DNA from: Halomonas sp. GFAJ-1
Lineage (GTDB): Bacteria > Pseudomonadota > Gammaproteobacteria > Pseudomonadales > Halomonadaceae
NCBI GenBank assembly: GCA_002966495.1
Contig: CP016490.1
Span: forward strand, 1,488,001 to 1,552,000
Length of the DNA: 64,000 nucleotides
Direction of reading: 5' to 3'
The notes beneath the pieces were generated by a model that saw nothing but the letters and a program-made list of their open reading frames with translations, ran no database searches and was not told the origin of the DNA. Made by a program: the position numbers and the translations under genes. This document shows positions 1-8,471 of the stretch, piece after piece. Numbering within the stretch: the stretch's first letter is position 1; every line of letters starts with the position of its first letter.

Positions 1-135
1 GGTAAGCACTAAGTGTGCCTCTGCTGCGGGTGCTAACCCTGGCTGGCGGGGCACGCCGAACTTATCGGGATAGTCACTTTCGATGTGGCCGATTGGCGTG
101 ATCGAAAAATGTTCGCTGTGCGGGCCATCATCCAT
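1..135 (-). CDS. trmO: tRNA m6t6A37 methyltransferase TrmO (TsaA family), 5' part only
   Basis: The reverse strand from the ATG at 135 reads 45 codons without a stop to the window edge. The peptide contains ITPIGHIESDYPDKFGVPRQ, followed by PGLAPAAEAHLVL. This matches the N-terminal strand and the KFGxPRQPGL signature of the TsaA/TrmO family. That family uses S-adenosylmethionine to N6-methylate t6A at position 37 of tRNA-Thr. The rest of the gene lies left of the window. It is divergent from the GNAT gene at 254. The family call is fairly sure from the signature; activity is inferred. Confidence 0.8.
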   Translation of the reverse strand, partial: MDDGPHSEHFSITPIGHIESDYPDKFGVPRQPGLAPAAEAHLVLT

Positions 136-253
136 CACACTGCCTTTTGTTAGAGTAGATTGAAAAGTAGTGACCGTAGTATAAAGCAGCCTGTTGGCCT
201 AAGCCTGCTTGAATGACGCATCGAACGATAGTTCAACAGTCCAGAGGTAACGC

Positions 254-781
254 ATGACGAAAACTGAAGAGTCTAAAGCGCCTGCCTCGAATACGCGTGT
301 TGTGTATCGCGCAGCTTTGGCGCGGGATGCTGCTGACCAAGCCGAGGTGTTTTATCACGCAGTAATGCAGGGAGCTGCTACCCATTATGATTTGGGTGAG
401 CGGCGTGCCTGGGCGAATGCGCTGCCCCGTGAAGCGAGCGCTTGGGCTGCCCGTCAAGCGCTTTACACCACGTTAGTGGCTACCTGTGATGGGCGCTGTG
501 TGGGGTTTTTAGAACTGGATTTAACCATCGGGCGTATCGAAACACTGTATGTATGGCCTTCGCTGGCTGGGCAGGGGATAGGCACCACGCTGCTTATTCA
601 CGCCGAGCGTTTTCTGTTGGAGCAGGGCCAGTCCCACGTTGAAATCGAAGCCAGCTTGGTACTCTATGAGCGCTTGCTTCGCCGAGGATTTAACGACCAC
701 GGCGAGCAGTGGGTAGAGCGTAGCGGTGAGTTACTTAAGCGTTACCGCATGACGAAACAGTTAAACGCGGTGGAAACCTAA
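254..781 (+). CDS. GNAT family N-acetyltransferase
   Basis: This 175-residue protein has the GNAT fold pattern. A beta-strand segment, IGRIETLYVWPSLAGQGIGT, is followed by a helix. The acetyl-CoA pyrophosphate-binding loop is QGIGT (Q/RxxGxG/A type) near residue 112. The C-terminal half (VEIEASLVLYERLLRRGF) is the usual 'neighbour helix and strand' in which an object becomes ErrGF. The start follows AGAGG at the expected distance. The substrate cannot be read from sequence. It is convergent with nadC, with 5 bp between stops. A protein or small-molecule amine acetyltransferase are both possible. Confidence 0.8.
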   Translation: MTKTEESKAPASNTRVVYRAALARDAADQAEVFYHAVMQGAATHYDLGERRAWANALPREASAWAARQALYTTLVATCDGRCVGFLELDLTIGRIETLYVWPSLAGQGIGTTLLIHAERFLLEQGQSHVEIEASLVLYERLLRRGFNDHGEQWVERSGELLKRYRMTKQLNAVET

Positions 782-786
782 GGTGC

Positions 787-1641
787 TTAGACGTTAAAGG
801 TTTGGGTAATGCGCATGGAAAGGTCGATGGACTTCACGTCTTTGGTCAGTGCGCCGCTGGAAATGCAGTCTACACCTGTCTCAGCAATGGCTTTTAGCGT
901 CGTGGCATCCACATTGCCTGATGCCTCCAGGGTTGCTCGACCGCCATTAATCTCCACCGCCACATGCAGGTCTTCCAAGGCGAAATTGTCGAGCATAATA
1001 ATGTCGGCGCCAGCGGCCAATGCTTGGTCAAGCTCTTCAAAGGTTTCCACTTCGACTTCTACTGGAATATCGCTTGCCAGCTTGCGGGCCTGAGCAACGG
1101 CGGCTTGGATGCCACCACAGGCAGCAATGTGGTTCTCTTTGATCAAAAACGCATCCCACAAGCCGATACGGTGATTATGACCGCCGCCACAAGTGACGGC
1201 ATACTTTTGCGCAAGGCGCATGCCGGGTAGCGTTTTTCGGGTATCGAGCAAACGAACGCCAGTGCCTTTAATCAGGTCGACGTAGCGGTGTGTTGCTGTT
1301 GCCGTGGCCGAGAGCGTTTGCAGCACATTAAGCGCTGCGCGTTCGCCGGTGAGCAGGCTGCGGGCGGGCCCTTCCAGCTCTAAAAAGTACTGCTCTGGAG
1401 CGAGCTGGTCGCCATCCGCCGCCTGCCAACGCAGGGTGACGCGGCTATCTAAACGGCGAAATATTTCATCCACCCAAGCAACGCCGCATAGCACTGCTGC
1501 CTCTCGGGACATCACTTTTGCCGTGGCCCACTGGTTCTCTGGAATTAACTGCGCGGTAATGTCGCCTGGGCCAACGTCTTCGGCTAGCAGGTGCGCAGCG
1601 CTGGAGCGGATCTCTTCGGCAAGTGCGTTTTGATAATGCAT
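787..1641 (-). CDS. nadC: Nicotinate-nucleotide pyrophosphorylase (carboxylating), quinolinate phosphoribosyltransferase
   Basis: NadC converts quinolinate and PRPP to nicotinate mononucleotide, CO2 and pyrophosphate in de novo NAD synthesis. The protein has the GDITAQLI start of the N-terminal domain, then GERAALNVLQTLS, the RLLDTRKTLPGMR active-site segment, GGGHNHRIGLWDAFLIKENH, and the barrel end with VEVEVETFEELDQAL and IMLDNF. These are the family signatures with the catalytic Arg and Lys residues. The ATG at 1641 gives 284 residues, close to the usual length. An in-frame ATG at 1662 and a TTG at 1665 would extend it by 7-8 residues but have no clear ribosome site. It is divergent from ampD with about 80 bp between. 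Confidence 0.95.
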   Translation of the reverse strand: MHYQNALAEEIRSSAAHLLAEDVGPGDITAQLIPENQWATAKVMSREAAVLCGVAWVDEIFRRLDSRVTLRWQAADGDQLAPEQYFLELEGPARSLLTGERAALNVLQTLSATATATHRYVDLIKGTGVRLLDTRKTLPGMRLAQKYAVTCGGGHNHRIGLWDAFLIKENHIAACGGIQAAVAQARKLASDIPVEVEVETFEELDQALAAGADIIMLDNFALEDLHVAVEINGGRATLEASGNVDATTLKAIAETGVDCISSGALTKDVKSIDLSMRITQTFNV

Positions 1642-1721
1642 GGTGGATTCTCTGGGCGTCATCAAGTGTGAACCGCATTATAGTGAAAGTAAGCGTCAAC
1701 GTAGAGGAGCATGTGCCCGTA

Positions 1722-2300
1722 ATGAATAATGAAGCCATTGGCGGCGACTGGGGATCGGCGAGACAGGTGGCGTCGCCAAACTGCGATGCCCGACCAACCA
1801 ACGAGGTATCGCTACTGTTAGTCCATGCGATTAGCCTTCCTCCAGGCCAGTTTAGCGGTGGTGCTATTGAAGCGCTGTTTACCAATCAATTAATACCTGA
1901 TGAGCACCCCTTTTTTGCTGAGATTGCCCACCTGCGCGTTTCTGCGCATTTTTTAATTCGTCGCGATGGTCAATGTGTGCAGTTTGTTGATACGGATCAG
2001 CGCGCTTGGCATGCCGGGCGTTCACGCTGGTGGGATAGGCGCCAACATGGATGGCGAACTGCATTAAATGATTTCTCAGTAGGAATAGAGCTGGAAGGGG
2101 ATGACATAACCCCTTTCACCCAAGCACAGTATCAAACGCTGGTGGCCGCGACCCATTGGCTTATGTCGCGCTACCCATTATTGGATCGGTCGCGCATTAC
2201 CAGCCATGCGCATGTCGCACCGCTACGAAAAACGGATCCTGGGCCAGCGTTTGATTGGGCTTATTTTTATCAGCAGCTAGGCCCAAAGAGCTTGCTTTAA
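1722..2300 (+). CDS. ampD: 1,6-anhydro-N-acetylmuramyl-L-alanine amidase AmpD
   Basis: AmpD is the cytosolic zinc amidase that removes the stem peptide from anhydromuropeptides during peptidoglycan recycling; its loss derepresses AmpC beta-lactamase in some bacteria. The protein shows the amidase_2 fold: LLVHAISLPPGQFSGG with the first zinc histidine, VSAHFLIRRDGQ, WHAGRSRWW, and the C-terminal ITSHAHVAPLRKTDPGPAFDW carrying the second histidine and the aspartate. The ATG at 1722 gives 192 residues, normal for the family. GAGGAG lies 12 nt upstream. An in-frame GTG at 1713 is an alternative start, and the reading frame stays open further upstream. No AmpE gene follows. Confidence 0.93.
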   Translation: MNNEAIGGDWGSARQVASPNCDARPTNEVSLLLVHAISLPPGQFSGGAIEALFTNQLIPDEHPFFAEIAHLRVSAHFLIRRDGQCVQFVDTDQRAWHAGRSRWWDRRQHGWRTALNDFSVGIELEGDDITPFTQAQYQTLVAATHWLMSRYPLLDRSRITSHAHVAPLRKTDPGPAFDWAYFYQQLGPKSLL

Positions 2301-2717
2301 CGTTGGTTAGTAAATGTGCTTAGGAAAGTGGAGAATTAATTAAGTACTTCACCTGTAAGTAAAACAAACGGTAGTTTGGCTACATTTTTGCGCGCCAATT
2401 AGCTGCGACTAAAGCATGGTTTTTTCCTTATGTTGCGGTGCAGTAGTTTGTTTTCGATGGACTTTTCCCTTGTGTTGGAATTGGCAGAGTGCCTGCTTTG
2501 CGGTATCTTCGCATATACAAAAGGCTAACTTTTACGACATTTTTGTAGCTTTACTACATTTAAAAGCATGTAGCTTATTGAATGTAGAACGAAAATCCCT
2601 GCACGACGCACATGCGTCGGCTGTTTATTGGCTTGTGGTGGCTAAACACCGCAGCTGCCCCAGGCCCCTTGGGTTAGCGGGGCTCATTGTCATTTATCGT
2701 CATTCGGAGAGACCTCT
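2301..2717 (+). promoter_or_regulatory. 417-bp leader/promoter region of aceEF with TGTAG/CTACA half-site repeats
   Basis: No convincing gene is present. A 101-codon open frame here lacks a ribosome site and a recognisable product. The sequence is AT-rich compared with its neighbours. It contains a TGTAG-N5-CTACA inverted repeat at 2544-2558, further TGTAG copies at 2569-2573 and 2583-2587, and one CTACA at 2380-2384. No pdhR-like gene is adjacent, and no TGGTNNNACCA site was found here. The repeats could be an operator for an unlinked regulator. The aceE ribosome site CGGAGAG directly precedes the ATG at 2718. Confidence 0.4.
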
Positions 2718-5390
2718 ATGAGTCTGGAGACAAGAGAAGATCTCGATACAGTCGAAACCACGGAGTGGCTGGACTCCCTGGAATCGGTACTGGATCGTGA
2801 GGGCGAAGATCGTGCCCGTTACCTGATGACCCGCCTGGCGGATCGCCTGCGCCGGGATGGGATGAAGGTACCCTTCTCGGTGACGACCCCGCACCGCAAC
2901 ACGATTCCGGTTCACCGCGAAGCGCCCATGCCTGGCGATTTGTTCATGGAGCGTCGTATCCGCTCTTTGATTCGCTACAACGCCATCGCCCAGGTGATTC
3001 GTAACAACCGCGCTAACCCGGGTCTGGGTGGCCACATTGCCAGCTTCATGTCATCAGCAACGCTTTATGACGTTGGCTTTAACCACTTTTTCCGCGCCGC
3101 TAAGGATGACTTTGCGGGCGACCTGATTTACATCCAGGGGCACGTGGCGCCGGGCATCTATGCGCGCTCCTACCTGGAAGGGCGCCTGTCGGAAGAGCAG
3201 ATGGACAAGTTCCGCCGCGAAGTTGACGGCGATGGCCTCTCCTCGTACCCGCACCCGTGGCTAATGCCGGACTACTGGCAGTTCCCCACCGTCTCCATGG
3301 GCCTTGGCCCCATTCAGGCGATCTACCAAGCCCACGTGATGAAGTACCTGCATCACCGTGAGCTGAAAGACATGCACGACCGCAAGATCTGGTGCTTCAT
3401 GGGCGACGGCGAGTGCGACGAGCCGGAATCTCTAGGCGCGATTTCCCTGGCCGGCCGTGAGAACCTCGACAACCTGATCTTCGTGATCAACTGTAACCTG
3501 CAGCGCCTGGACGGCCCGGTCCGCGGTAACTCCCGCGTGATGGACGAGTTCGAAGGCGTGTTCCGCGGCGCCGGTTGGAACGTGATCAAGGTGGTCTGGG
3601 GCCGTCACTGGGACCCGCTGTTCGAGAAGGACAAAAAGGGCGTCCTGCAAAAACGCATGGACGAAGCGGTCGACGGCGAGTACCAGAACTACAAGGCCAA
3701 CGGCGGCTCCTACACCCGTGAACACTTCTTCGGCAAGTACCCCGAAACCGAAGAAATGGTCAAAGACCTCTCCGATGAGGATATCTGGAAGCTCAACCGT
3801 GGTGGCCACGACCCGTTCAAGGTCTACGCGGCCTACCATGAAGCGGTTAACCAGACCAACGGCAAACCCACGGTCATTCTGGCGCACACCGTTAAAGGCT
3901 ACGGTATGGGCAGCGGCGATGGCGAAGCAGCCAACGAAGCGCACCAGGTTAAAAGTATGGAGTACGAGGCGCTGCGTAAATTCCGCGATCGCTTTGGCAT
4001 TCCGCTCACCGATGAACAGCTTAAAGACGTGCCCTACTACAAGCCGGAAGAGGACTCCCCCGAGCTTAAGTACATGCACCTGCAGCGTGAGCGCTTGAAT
4101 GGCTACCTGCCAAGCCGCCGTAGTGATTTTGACGCGCTGGAAATACCGGCCCTTGAAGATAAAACGTTTGCCTCGCAAATGGGCGGCTCCAAAGGCCGTG
4201 AAGTCTCCACCACCATGGCGTTTGTGCGGATTCTCAATGGCTTGGTGAAGGATAAGGCCCTTGGCAAGCTGGTCGTGCCGATCATCCCTGATGAAGCGCG
4301 TACTTTTGGTATGGAAGGCATGTTCCGTCAGTTAGGTATTTATACCGCTGAAGGCCAGAAGTATGAGCCGGTGGATAAAGGCCAGATCATGTACTACCGC
4401 GAGGACCAGAAAGGTCAGGTCCTTGAAGAGGGTATTACTGAAGCGGGCGCCATGTCTGCCTGGATCGCTGCGGCGACCTCCTACAGCAACAACCACGTGA
4501 CGCTGCTGCCGTTCTACATCTACTACTCGATGTTTGGCTTCCAGCGCATTGGTGATTTGGCCTGGGCCGCCGGCGACCTGCAGGCCCGTGGCTTTATGGT
4601 CGGTGGCACTGCCGGGCGCACCACGCTCAACGGTGAAGGCCTGCAGCACCAGGATGGTCACAGCCTGATTCAGGCATCGACCATCCCCAACTGCCGCAGC
4701 TACGACCCGACCTATGCTCATGAAGTGGCGGTTATCGTTCAGGATGGTCTGAAGCGCATGTTCACTGACAAAGAGAACTGCTTCTACTACCTGACGGTGA
4801 TGAACGAAAACTACGAGCACCCCGCACTGGAAAACGTACCCGCCGACGATATCGTCAAAGGTATGTACCTGCTCAACGAAACCCAGGGTGACAAAGGTCG
4901 CGTTCAACTGCTGGGCTCCGGCACTATCCTGCGCGAAGTCGAAGCGGCCGCCGAGCTTCTGGCCAACGACTGGGGCATTGGTGCTGACATTTGGAGCGTC
5001 ACCAGCTTTAACGAGCTGCGCCGCGAAGCGCTGCTGCTGGAGCGCGAAGCCTTCTTGAACCCCGATGACGAGGCCGCCAAGCCCCACGTCACGAAGTGCC
5101 TGGAAGGCCGCGATGGCCCGGTCATTGCCTCCACCGACTACATGAAGCTGTATGCGGATCAGGTGCGCGCTTGGGTACCGGGTGACTACACTGTTTTGGG
5201 TACCGATGGCTTTGGTCGTTCGGATACCCGCGAGAAGCTGCGTTACTTCTTCGAAGTTGACCGCTACTTCGTAACGGTAGCAGCACTGAAGGCGCTGGCT
5301 GATCGTGGCGAGCTTGATCGCAAGCACGTCGGCGAGGCGCTGAAGAAGTACGGCATTGATGCCAACAAGCCCAACCCGCTGACCAGCTAA
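2718..5390 (+). CDS. aceE: Pyruvate dehydrogenase E1 component, homodimeric type
   Basis: AceE is the thiamine-diphosphate-dependent E1 of pyruvate dehydrogenase. It decarboxylates pyruvate and reductively acetylates the lipoyl groups of E2. The 890 residues match the E. coli homodimeric E1 in length. The ThDP/Mg motif is visible as GDGECDEPES through VINCN (residues about 232-260). The family regions RDGMKVPF, LGGHIASFMSS, GEGLQHQDGHS and GTDGFGRSDTREKLR are all present. The start has the ribosome site CGGAGAG upstream. aceF follows after 58 bp containing a GC-rich hairpin. No E3 gene is in the window, so lipoamide dehydrogenase must be encoded elsewhere. Confidence 0.98.
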   Translation: MSLETREDLDTVETTEWLDSLESVLDREGEDRARYLMTRLADRLRRDGMKVPFSVTTPHRNTIPVHREAPMPGDLFMERRIRSLIRYNAIAQVIRNNRANPGLGGHIASFMSSATLYDVGFNHFFRAAKDDFAGDLIYIQGHVAPGIYARSYLEGRLSEEQMDKFRREVDGDGLSSYPHPWLMPDYWQFPTVSMGLGPIQAIYQAHVMKYLHHRELKDMHDRKIWCFMGDGECDEPESLGAISLAGRENLDNLIFVINCNLQRLDGPVRGNSRVMDEFEGVFRGAGWNVIKVVWGRHWDPLFEKDKKGVLQKRMDEAVDGEYQNYKANGGSYTREHFFGKYPETEEMVKDLSDEDIWKLNRGGHDPFKVYAAYHEAVNQTNGKPTVILAHTVKGYGMGSGDGEAANEAHQVKSMEYEALRKFRDRFGIPLTDEQLKDVPYYKPEEDSPELKYMHLQRERLNGYLPSRRSDFDALEIPALEDKTFASQMGGSKGREVSTTMAFVRILNGLVKDKALGKLVVPIIPDEARTFGMEGMFRQLGIYTAEGQKYEPVDKGQIMYYREDQKGQVLEEGITEAGAMSAWIAAATSYSNNHVTLLPFYIYYSMFGFQRIGDLAWAAGDLQARGFMVGGTAGRTTLNGEGLQHQDGHSLIQASTIPNCRSYDPTYAHEVAVIVQDGLKRMFTDKENCFYYLTVMNENYEHPALENVPADDIVKGMYLLNETQGDKGRVQLLGSGTILREVEAAAELLANDWGIGADIWSVTSFNELRREALLLEREAFLNPDDEAAKPHVTKCLEGRDGPVIASTDYMKLYADQVRAWVPGDYTVLGTDGFGRSDTREKLRYFFEVDRYFVTVAALKALADRGELDRKHVGEALKKYGIDANKPNPLTS

Positions 5391-5398
5391 ACCGCAGC

Positions 5399-5420
5399 CC
5401 GGCGGGCAGACGCCCGCCGG
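5399..5420 (+). other. GC-rich intercistronic hairpin between aceE and aceF
   Basis: CCGGCGGGC (5399-5407), the loop AGAC and GCCCGCCGG (5412-5420) form a perfect 9-bp stem, extendable with a one-base bulge. There is no T-run after it. It therefore looks like an mRNA-stability or partial-termination element within the operon rather than a full terminator. Confidence 0.6.
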
Positions 5421-5448
5421 CTCGATCCGATTTGGAAGGAGCGCGACC

Positions 5449-7467
5449 TTGAGTAGCGAAATCATCAAAGTTCCCGATATCGGTGGCGATACCGATGTCG
5501 AAATCATCGAGATTGCGGTGTCAGAAGGTGACGTCATTGAAGCAGAAGACACCCTGATCACCCTAGAATCCGACAAAGCCAGCATGGACGTCCCCGCCCC
5601 GAAAGGCGGCAAGGTGCTCAAAGTGCTGGTCAAAGAAGGCGATACCGTCTCCGAAGGCGACGACATCGTTGAGCTGGAAGTTGAAGGCGGTGGCGAAGAG
5701 AAGCAAGAGACTTCGTCTGATAGCCAGCCTAAAGACGCGCCAGTAAAAGAAGATACACCTAAAGAAGCCTCTCAAGAGCAGAAGCCTGCGGCTAAAAAAG
5801 CAGCTGGTGGTAAGCAAACGGTTGATATTAAAGTGCCGGACTTGGGCGGCTCTGACAGCGTTGAAATTATCGAAGTCGCGGTCAGCGAAGGCGATGAGGT
5901 TAATGCCGAAGACACCCTGATCACCCTGGAGTCTGACAAAGCCTCCATGGACGTGCCGAGTCCTTACAGCGGTAAGATCGTGGCGTTCACCGTCAAAGAA
6001 GGCGACACGGTATCTGAAGGCGATGTCATCGGCAAGATGGAAATCGCCGGTGAAGGTGACGACGCAGAAGATGCTGCTGATGAGCAGACATCCAGCCAAG
6101 CCAGCAGCGAGCCACAAGCGGCTGAGCAGGATGACGAGCCAGAAGAAGCCGTTAGCGGCGAGCCAGAGCGCAAAGAGATTCGCGTGCCGGATCTTTCTGG
6201 CTCTGCGGACGTGCCGATTATTGAGATCGGCGTGGCCGCCGGTGACGAGATCAACGAAGAAGACCCGCTGATCACCTTGGAGTCTGATAAGGCCTCCATG
6301 GATGTGCCTAGCCCCTACAAAGGTAAGCTGATTGAGCTAACCGTAAAAGAGGGTGACACCGTCTCTGAAGGTGATGTGATCGGCTATATGGAAGTGGCGG
6401 GTGCCAAAAAAGCGGCGCCCAAAAAAGCGGCACCAGAAAAGGCCTCGCCAAGCAGCTCGCGGCAGTCGAGCGCTAAACCTTCTGAGTCTCCGGCGGGAAC
6501 GCCTAGCCCGGAAGCGCAGATGGCGGCCCATAAGCCACGTGATGGCAAGCTGGTACACGCAGGGCCCGCGGTGCGTATGCTGGCCCGTGAGCTGGGTGTT
6601 GACTTGGAACTCGTCAAACCGAGTGGGCCAAAAGATCGCGTGGTTAAAGAGGATGTGCAGACCTATGTGAAGCAGGTTATTGCCAATCAAGGTAAAGCAC
6701 AGCCTGGCGCGGCAGCTGCCACCGGTGGCGCTGGTATCCCGCCGATCCCGGAAGTCGATTTCAGCCAGTTTGGTGAGGTGGAAGAGAAGCCGATGGGTCG
6801 CCTGCTTAAAGCAGGGGCGACAAACCTGCATCGCAGCTGGCTCAACGTGCCCCACGTGACCCAGTTTGACGAAGCCGACATTACCGAGCTTGAAGCCTTC
6901 CGCAAAGCCATGAAGGCCGAAGTAGAAGCCCAGGGCGCAAAGCTCACGCCGCTGCCGTTTATGGTCAAAGCCTGTGCCTTTGCGCTGCGTAAGTTCCCCC
7001 AGTTCAACGTCAGCCTTAAAGGCGATGGTGAAACCCTGGTGTGGAAAAACTACGTGCATATCGGTATCGCGGTGGATACGCCGGACGGCCTGATGGTGCC
7101 TGTGGTGCGTAACGCCGATAAAAAATCCTTGGTTGAGATTGCTAAGGAGATGGCGGAGCTAGGCAAGAAGGCGCAAACCAAGAAACTTAAGCGTGATGAC
7201 ATGACCGGTGGCTGCTTCACCATTTCGAGCCTGGGCTCGATTGGTGGCACAGCATTTACGCCGATTGTTAATGCGCCGGAAGTAGCCATATTAGGCGTGT
7301 CGAAAGCGCAGATGAAGCCGGTCTGGGATGGTAGCACCTTCCAGCCGCGTTTAATGATGCCGCTGTCGCTCTCCTACGATCACCGGGCCATTAATGGTGC
7401 GGATGCGGCGCGCTTTACCGCCTTCCTGGCGGATGTGTTAACCGACATTCGGCGGTTATTGCTGTAA
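5449..7467 (+). CDS. aceF: Dihydrolipoyllysine-residue acetyltransferase, pyruvate dehydrogenase E2, three lipoyl domains
   Basis: AceF forms the core of pyruvate dehydrogenase and transfers acetyl from lipoyl-lysine to CoA. Three lipoyl domains are present, each with the ESDKASMDVP motif; the modified lysines are near residues 43, 164 and 281. They are joined by Ala/Pro/Lys/Glu-rich linkers. A peripheral subunit-binding domain lies near residues 363-403 (GPAVRMLARELGVDL). The acetyltransferase domain ends with the catalytic SYDHRAINGADAARF. The start is TTG at 5449 preceded by GAAGGAG. The three-domain form, with strong internal repeats, is typical of gammaproteobacterial enzymes. It is co-transcribed with aceE. 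Confidence 0.97.
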   Translation: MSSEIIKVPDIGGDTDVEIIEIAVSEGDVIEAEDTLITLESDKASMDVPAPKGGKVLKVLVKEGDTVSEGDDIVELEVEGGGEEKQETSSDSQPKDAPVKEDTPKEASQEQKPAAKKAAGGKQTVDIKVPDLGGSDSVEIIEVAVSEGDEVNAEDTLITLESDKASMDVPSPYSGKIVAFTVKEGDTVSEGDVIGKMEIAGEGDDAEDAADEQTSSQASSEPQAAEQDDEPEEAVSGEPERKEIRVPDLSGSADVPIIEIGVAAGDEINEEDPLITLESDKASMDVPSPYKGKLIELTVKEGDTVSEGDVIGYMEVAGAKKAAPKKAAPEKASPSSSRQSSAKPSESPAGTPSPEAQMAAHKPRDGKLVHAGPAVRMLARELGVDLELVKPSGPKDRVVKEDVQTYVKQVIANQGKAQPGAAAATGGAGIPPIPEVDFSQFGEVEEKPMGRLLKAGATNLHRSWLNVPHVTQFDEADITELEAFRKAMKAEVEAQGAKLTPLPFMVKACAFALRKFPQFNVSLKGDGETLVWKNYVHIGIAVDTPDGLMVPVVRNADKKSLVEIAKEMAELGKKAQTKKLKRDDMTGGCFTISSLGSIGGTAFTPIVNAPEVAILGVSKAQMKPVWDGSTFQPRLMMPLSLSYDHRAINGADAARFTAFLADVLTDIRRLLL

Positions 7468-7487
7468 ACGTTTTATGAAGCAAGTTA

Positions 7488-7515
7488 CATGCGGCGCCCA
7501 CTAGGGCGCCGCATG
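7488..7515 (+). terminator. Terminator after aceF
   Basis: CATGCGGCGCCC (7488-7499), the loop ACTA and GGGCGCCGCATG (7504-7515) make a perfect 12-bp stem, beginning 20 bp after the aceF stop. The tail TATTTATAG has only a short T-rich part, so termination may be incomplete. Confidence 0.7.
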
Positions 7516-7706
7516 TATTTATAGCCACCCGATTTGCCAGAAAAGTAGGGGTTACCAAAGTACAAGGAGTCTCCACTTTACTGTTTTCGTTTAAAAAAAT
7601 ATTAAAAAAGCGTCTCTCAGGCTTTTGGAGAGTTGTGTCGCCTGAAAGGCACGGTTATTGTCGACTTATAATTTTATTCTATTGCCATCATTCAAGGAGC
7701 AGTGCC

Positions 7707-8360
7707 ATGCGTTTAATCCTGTTGGGTGCCCCCGGCGCGGGGAAGGGAACTCAAGCTCAGTTTATTTGTGAGCAGTATAAGATTCCCCAAATTTCCACCG
7801 GGGATATGCTGCGTACGGCTATCAAGGATGGCACTGAACTGGGCCTGAAAGTAAAAGAGATTATGAATAGCGGTGGTCTTGTATCAGACGACATCATCAT
7901 TGATCTGGTTAAAGAGCGTATTAGCCAGCCCGACTGCGCCAATGGCTTTCTGTTCGACGGCTTCCCCCGCACGATTCCCCAGGCCGACGCCATGAAAGAA
8001 GGCGGCGTTAAGCTTGACCACGTGCTGGAAATTGCGGTTCCCGATGAAGAGATTGTTAACCGCCTAGCCGGTCGCCGCGTACACCCGGCATCAGGACGCG
8101 TGTATCACGTTGAGCACAACCCGCCTAAAGAGCAGGGTAAAGACGATGTCACGGGTGAGATGCTGATTCAGCGTGAGGACGATCAAGAGTCCACCGTGCG
8201 TAATCGCCTATCGGTATATCATGACCAAACCGCTCCGTTAGTCGACTACTATCAGCAGTGGGCCAAAGAAGATCCACAAACCGCTCCCCAGTACCACCGT
8301 GTTGAGGGGATTGGCAGCGTTAATGATATTACTCGCCAAGTAAAAGAAGCGCTAAATTAA
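7707..8360 (+). CDS. adk: Adenylate kinase
   Basis: Adk catalyses ATP + AMP to 2 ADP in the cytosol. The 217-residue protein has the P-loop GAPGAGKGTQ at its N-terminus, the AMP-binding QISTGDMLR, the DGFPRTIPQADAM segment, the LID start GRRVHPASGRVYH and the conserved NRLSVYHDQTAPL. It is of the long (LID-containing) bacterial type, with a non-zinc LID. The ATG at 7707 follows AAGGAGC and begins MRLILLGAPG as in other Adk proteins. An upstream in-frame extension of 24 codons has no support. The 239 bp before it hold the aceF terminator and presumably the adk promoter. Confidence 0.97.
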   Translation: MRLILLGAPGAGKGTQAQFICEQYKIPQISTGDMLRTAIKDGTELGLKVKEIMNSGGLVSDDIIIDLVKERISQPDCANGFLFDGFPRTIPQADAMKEGGVKLDHVLEIAVPDEEIVNRLAGRRVHPASGRVYHVEHNPPKEQGKDDVTGEMLIQREDDQESTVRNRLSVYHDQTAPLVDYYQQWAKEDPQTAPQYHRVEGIGSVNDITRQVKEALN

Positions 8361-8389
8361 GCAATACCTGCCCTTTGATAGTCAGCTGG

Positions 8390-8410
8390 TGGCCCGCTTT
8401 ATGTGGGCCA
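8390..8410 (+). terminator. Weak hairpin after adk
   Basis: TGGCCC (8390-8395) and GGGCCA (8405-8410) pair across GCTTTATGT, 30 bp after the adk stop. There is no T-run, so this is a weak terminator at best before tsaB. Confidence 0.35.
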
Positions 8411-8471
8411 TCGTCGTTAAGGCTGTGCAGAGGTATAATGCCCCTCTATTTCTACTGAGTGCGACACTGCT

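Noticed and set aside
2416..2721. 101-codon open frame upstream of aceE
   Set aside because: No ribosome site, Cys/Trp-rich unnatural composition, and its end overlaps the aceE start. Treated as leader DNA.
3432..4178. Long antisense frames inside aceE, aceF and other GC-rich genes
   Set aside because: They mirror strongly coding sense frames and show low-complexity Val/Phe/Leu composition; shadows of real genes.
5449..6400. Long near-identical internal repeats in aceF considered as a mobile or recombinational repeat
   Set aside because: They are the three lipoyl domains expected in this E2 type.
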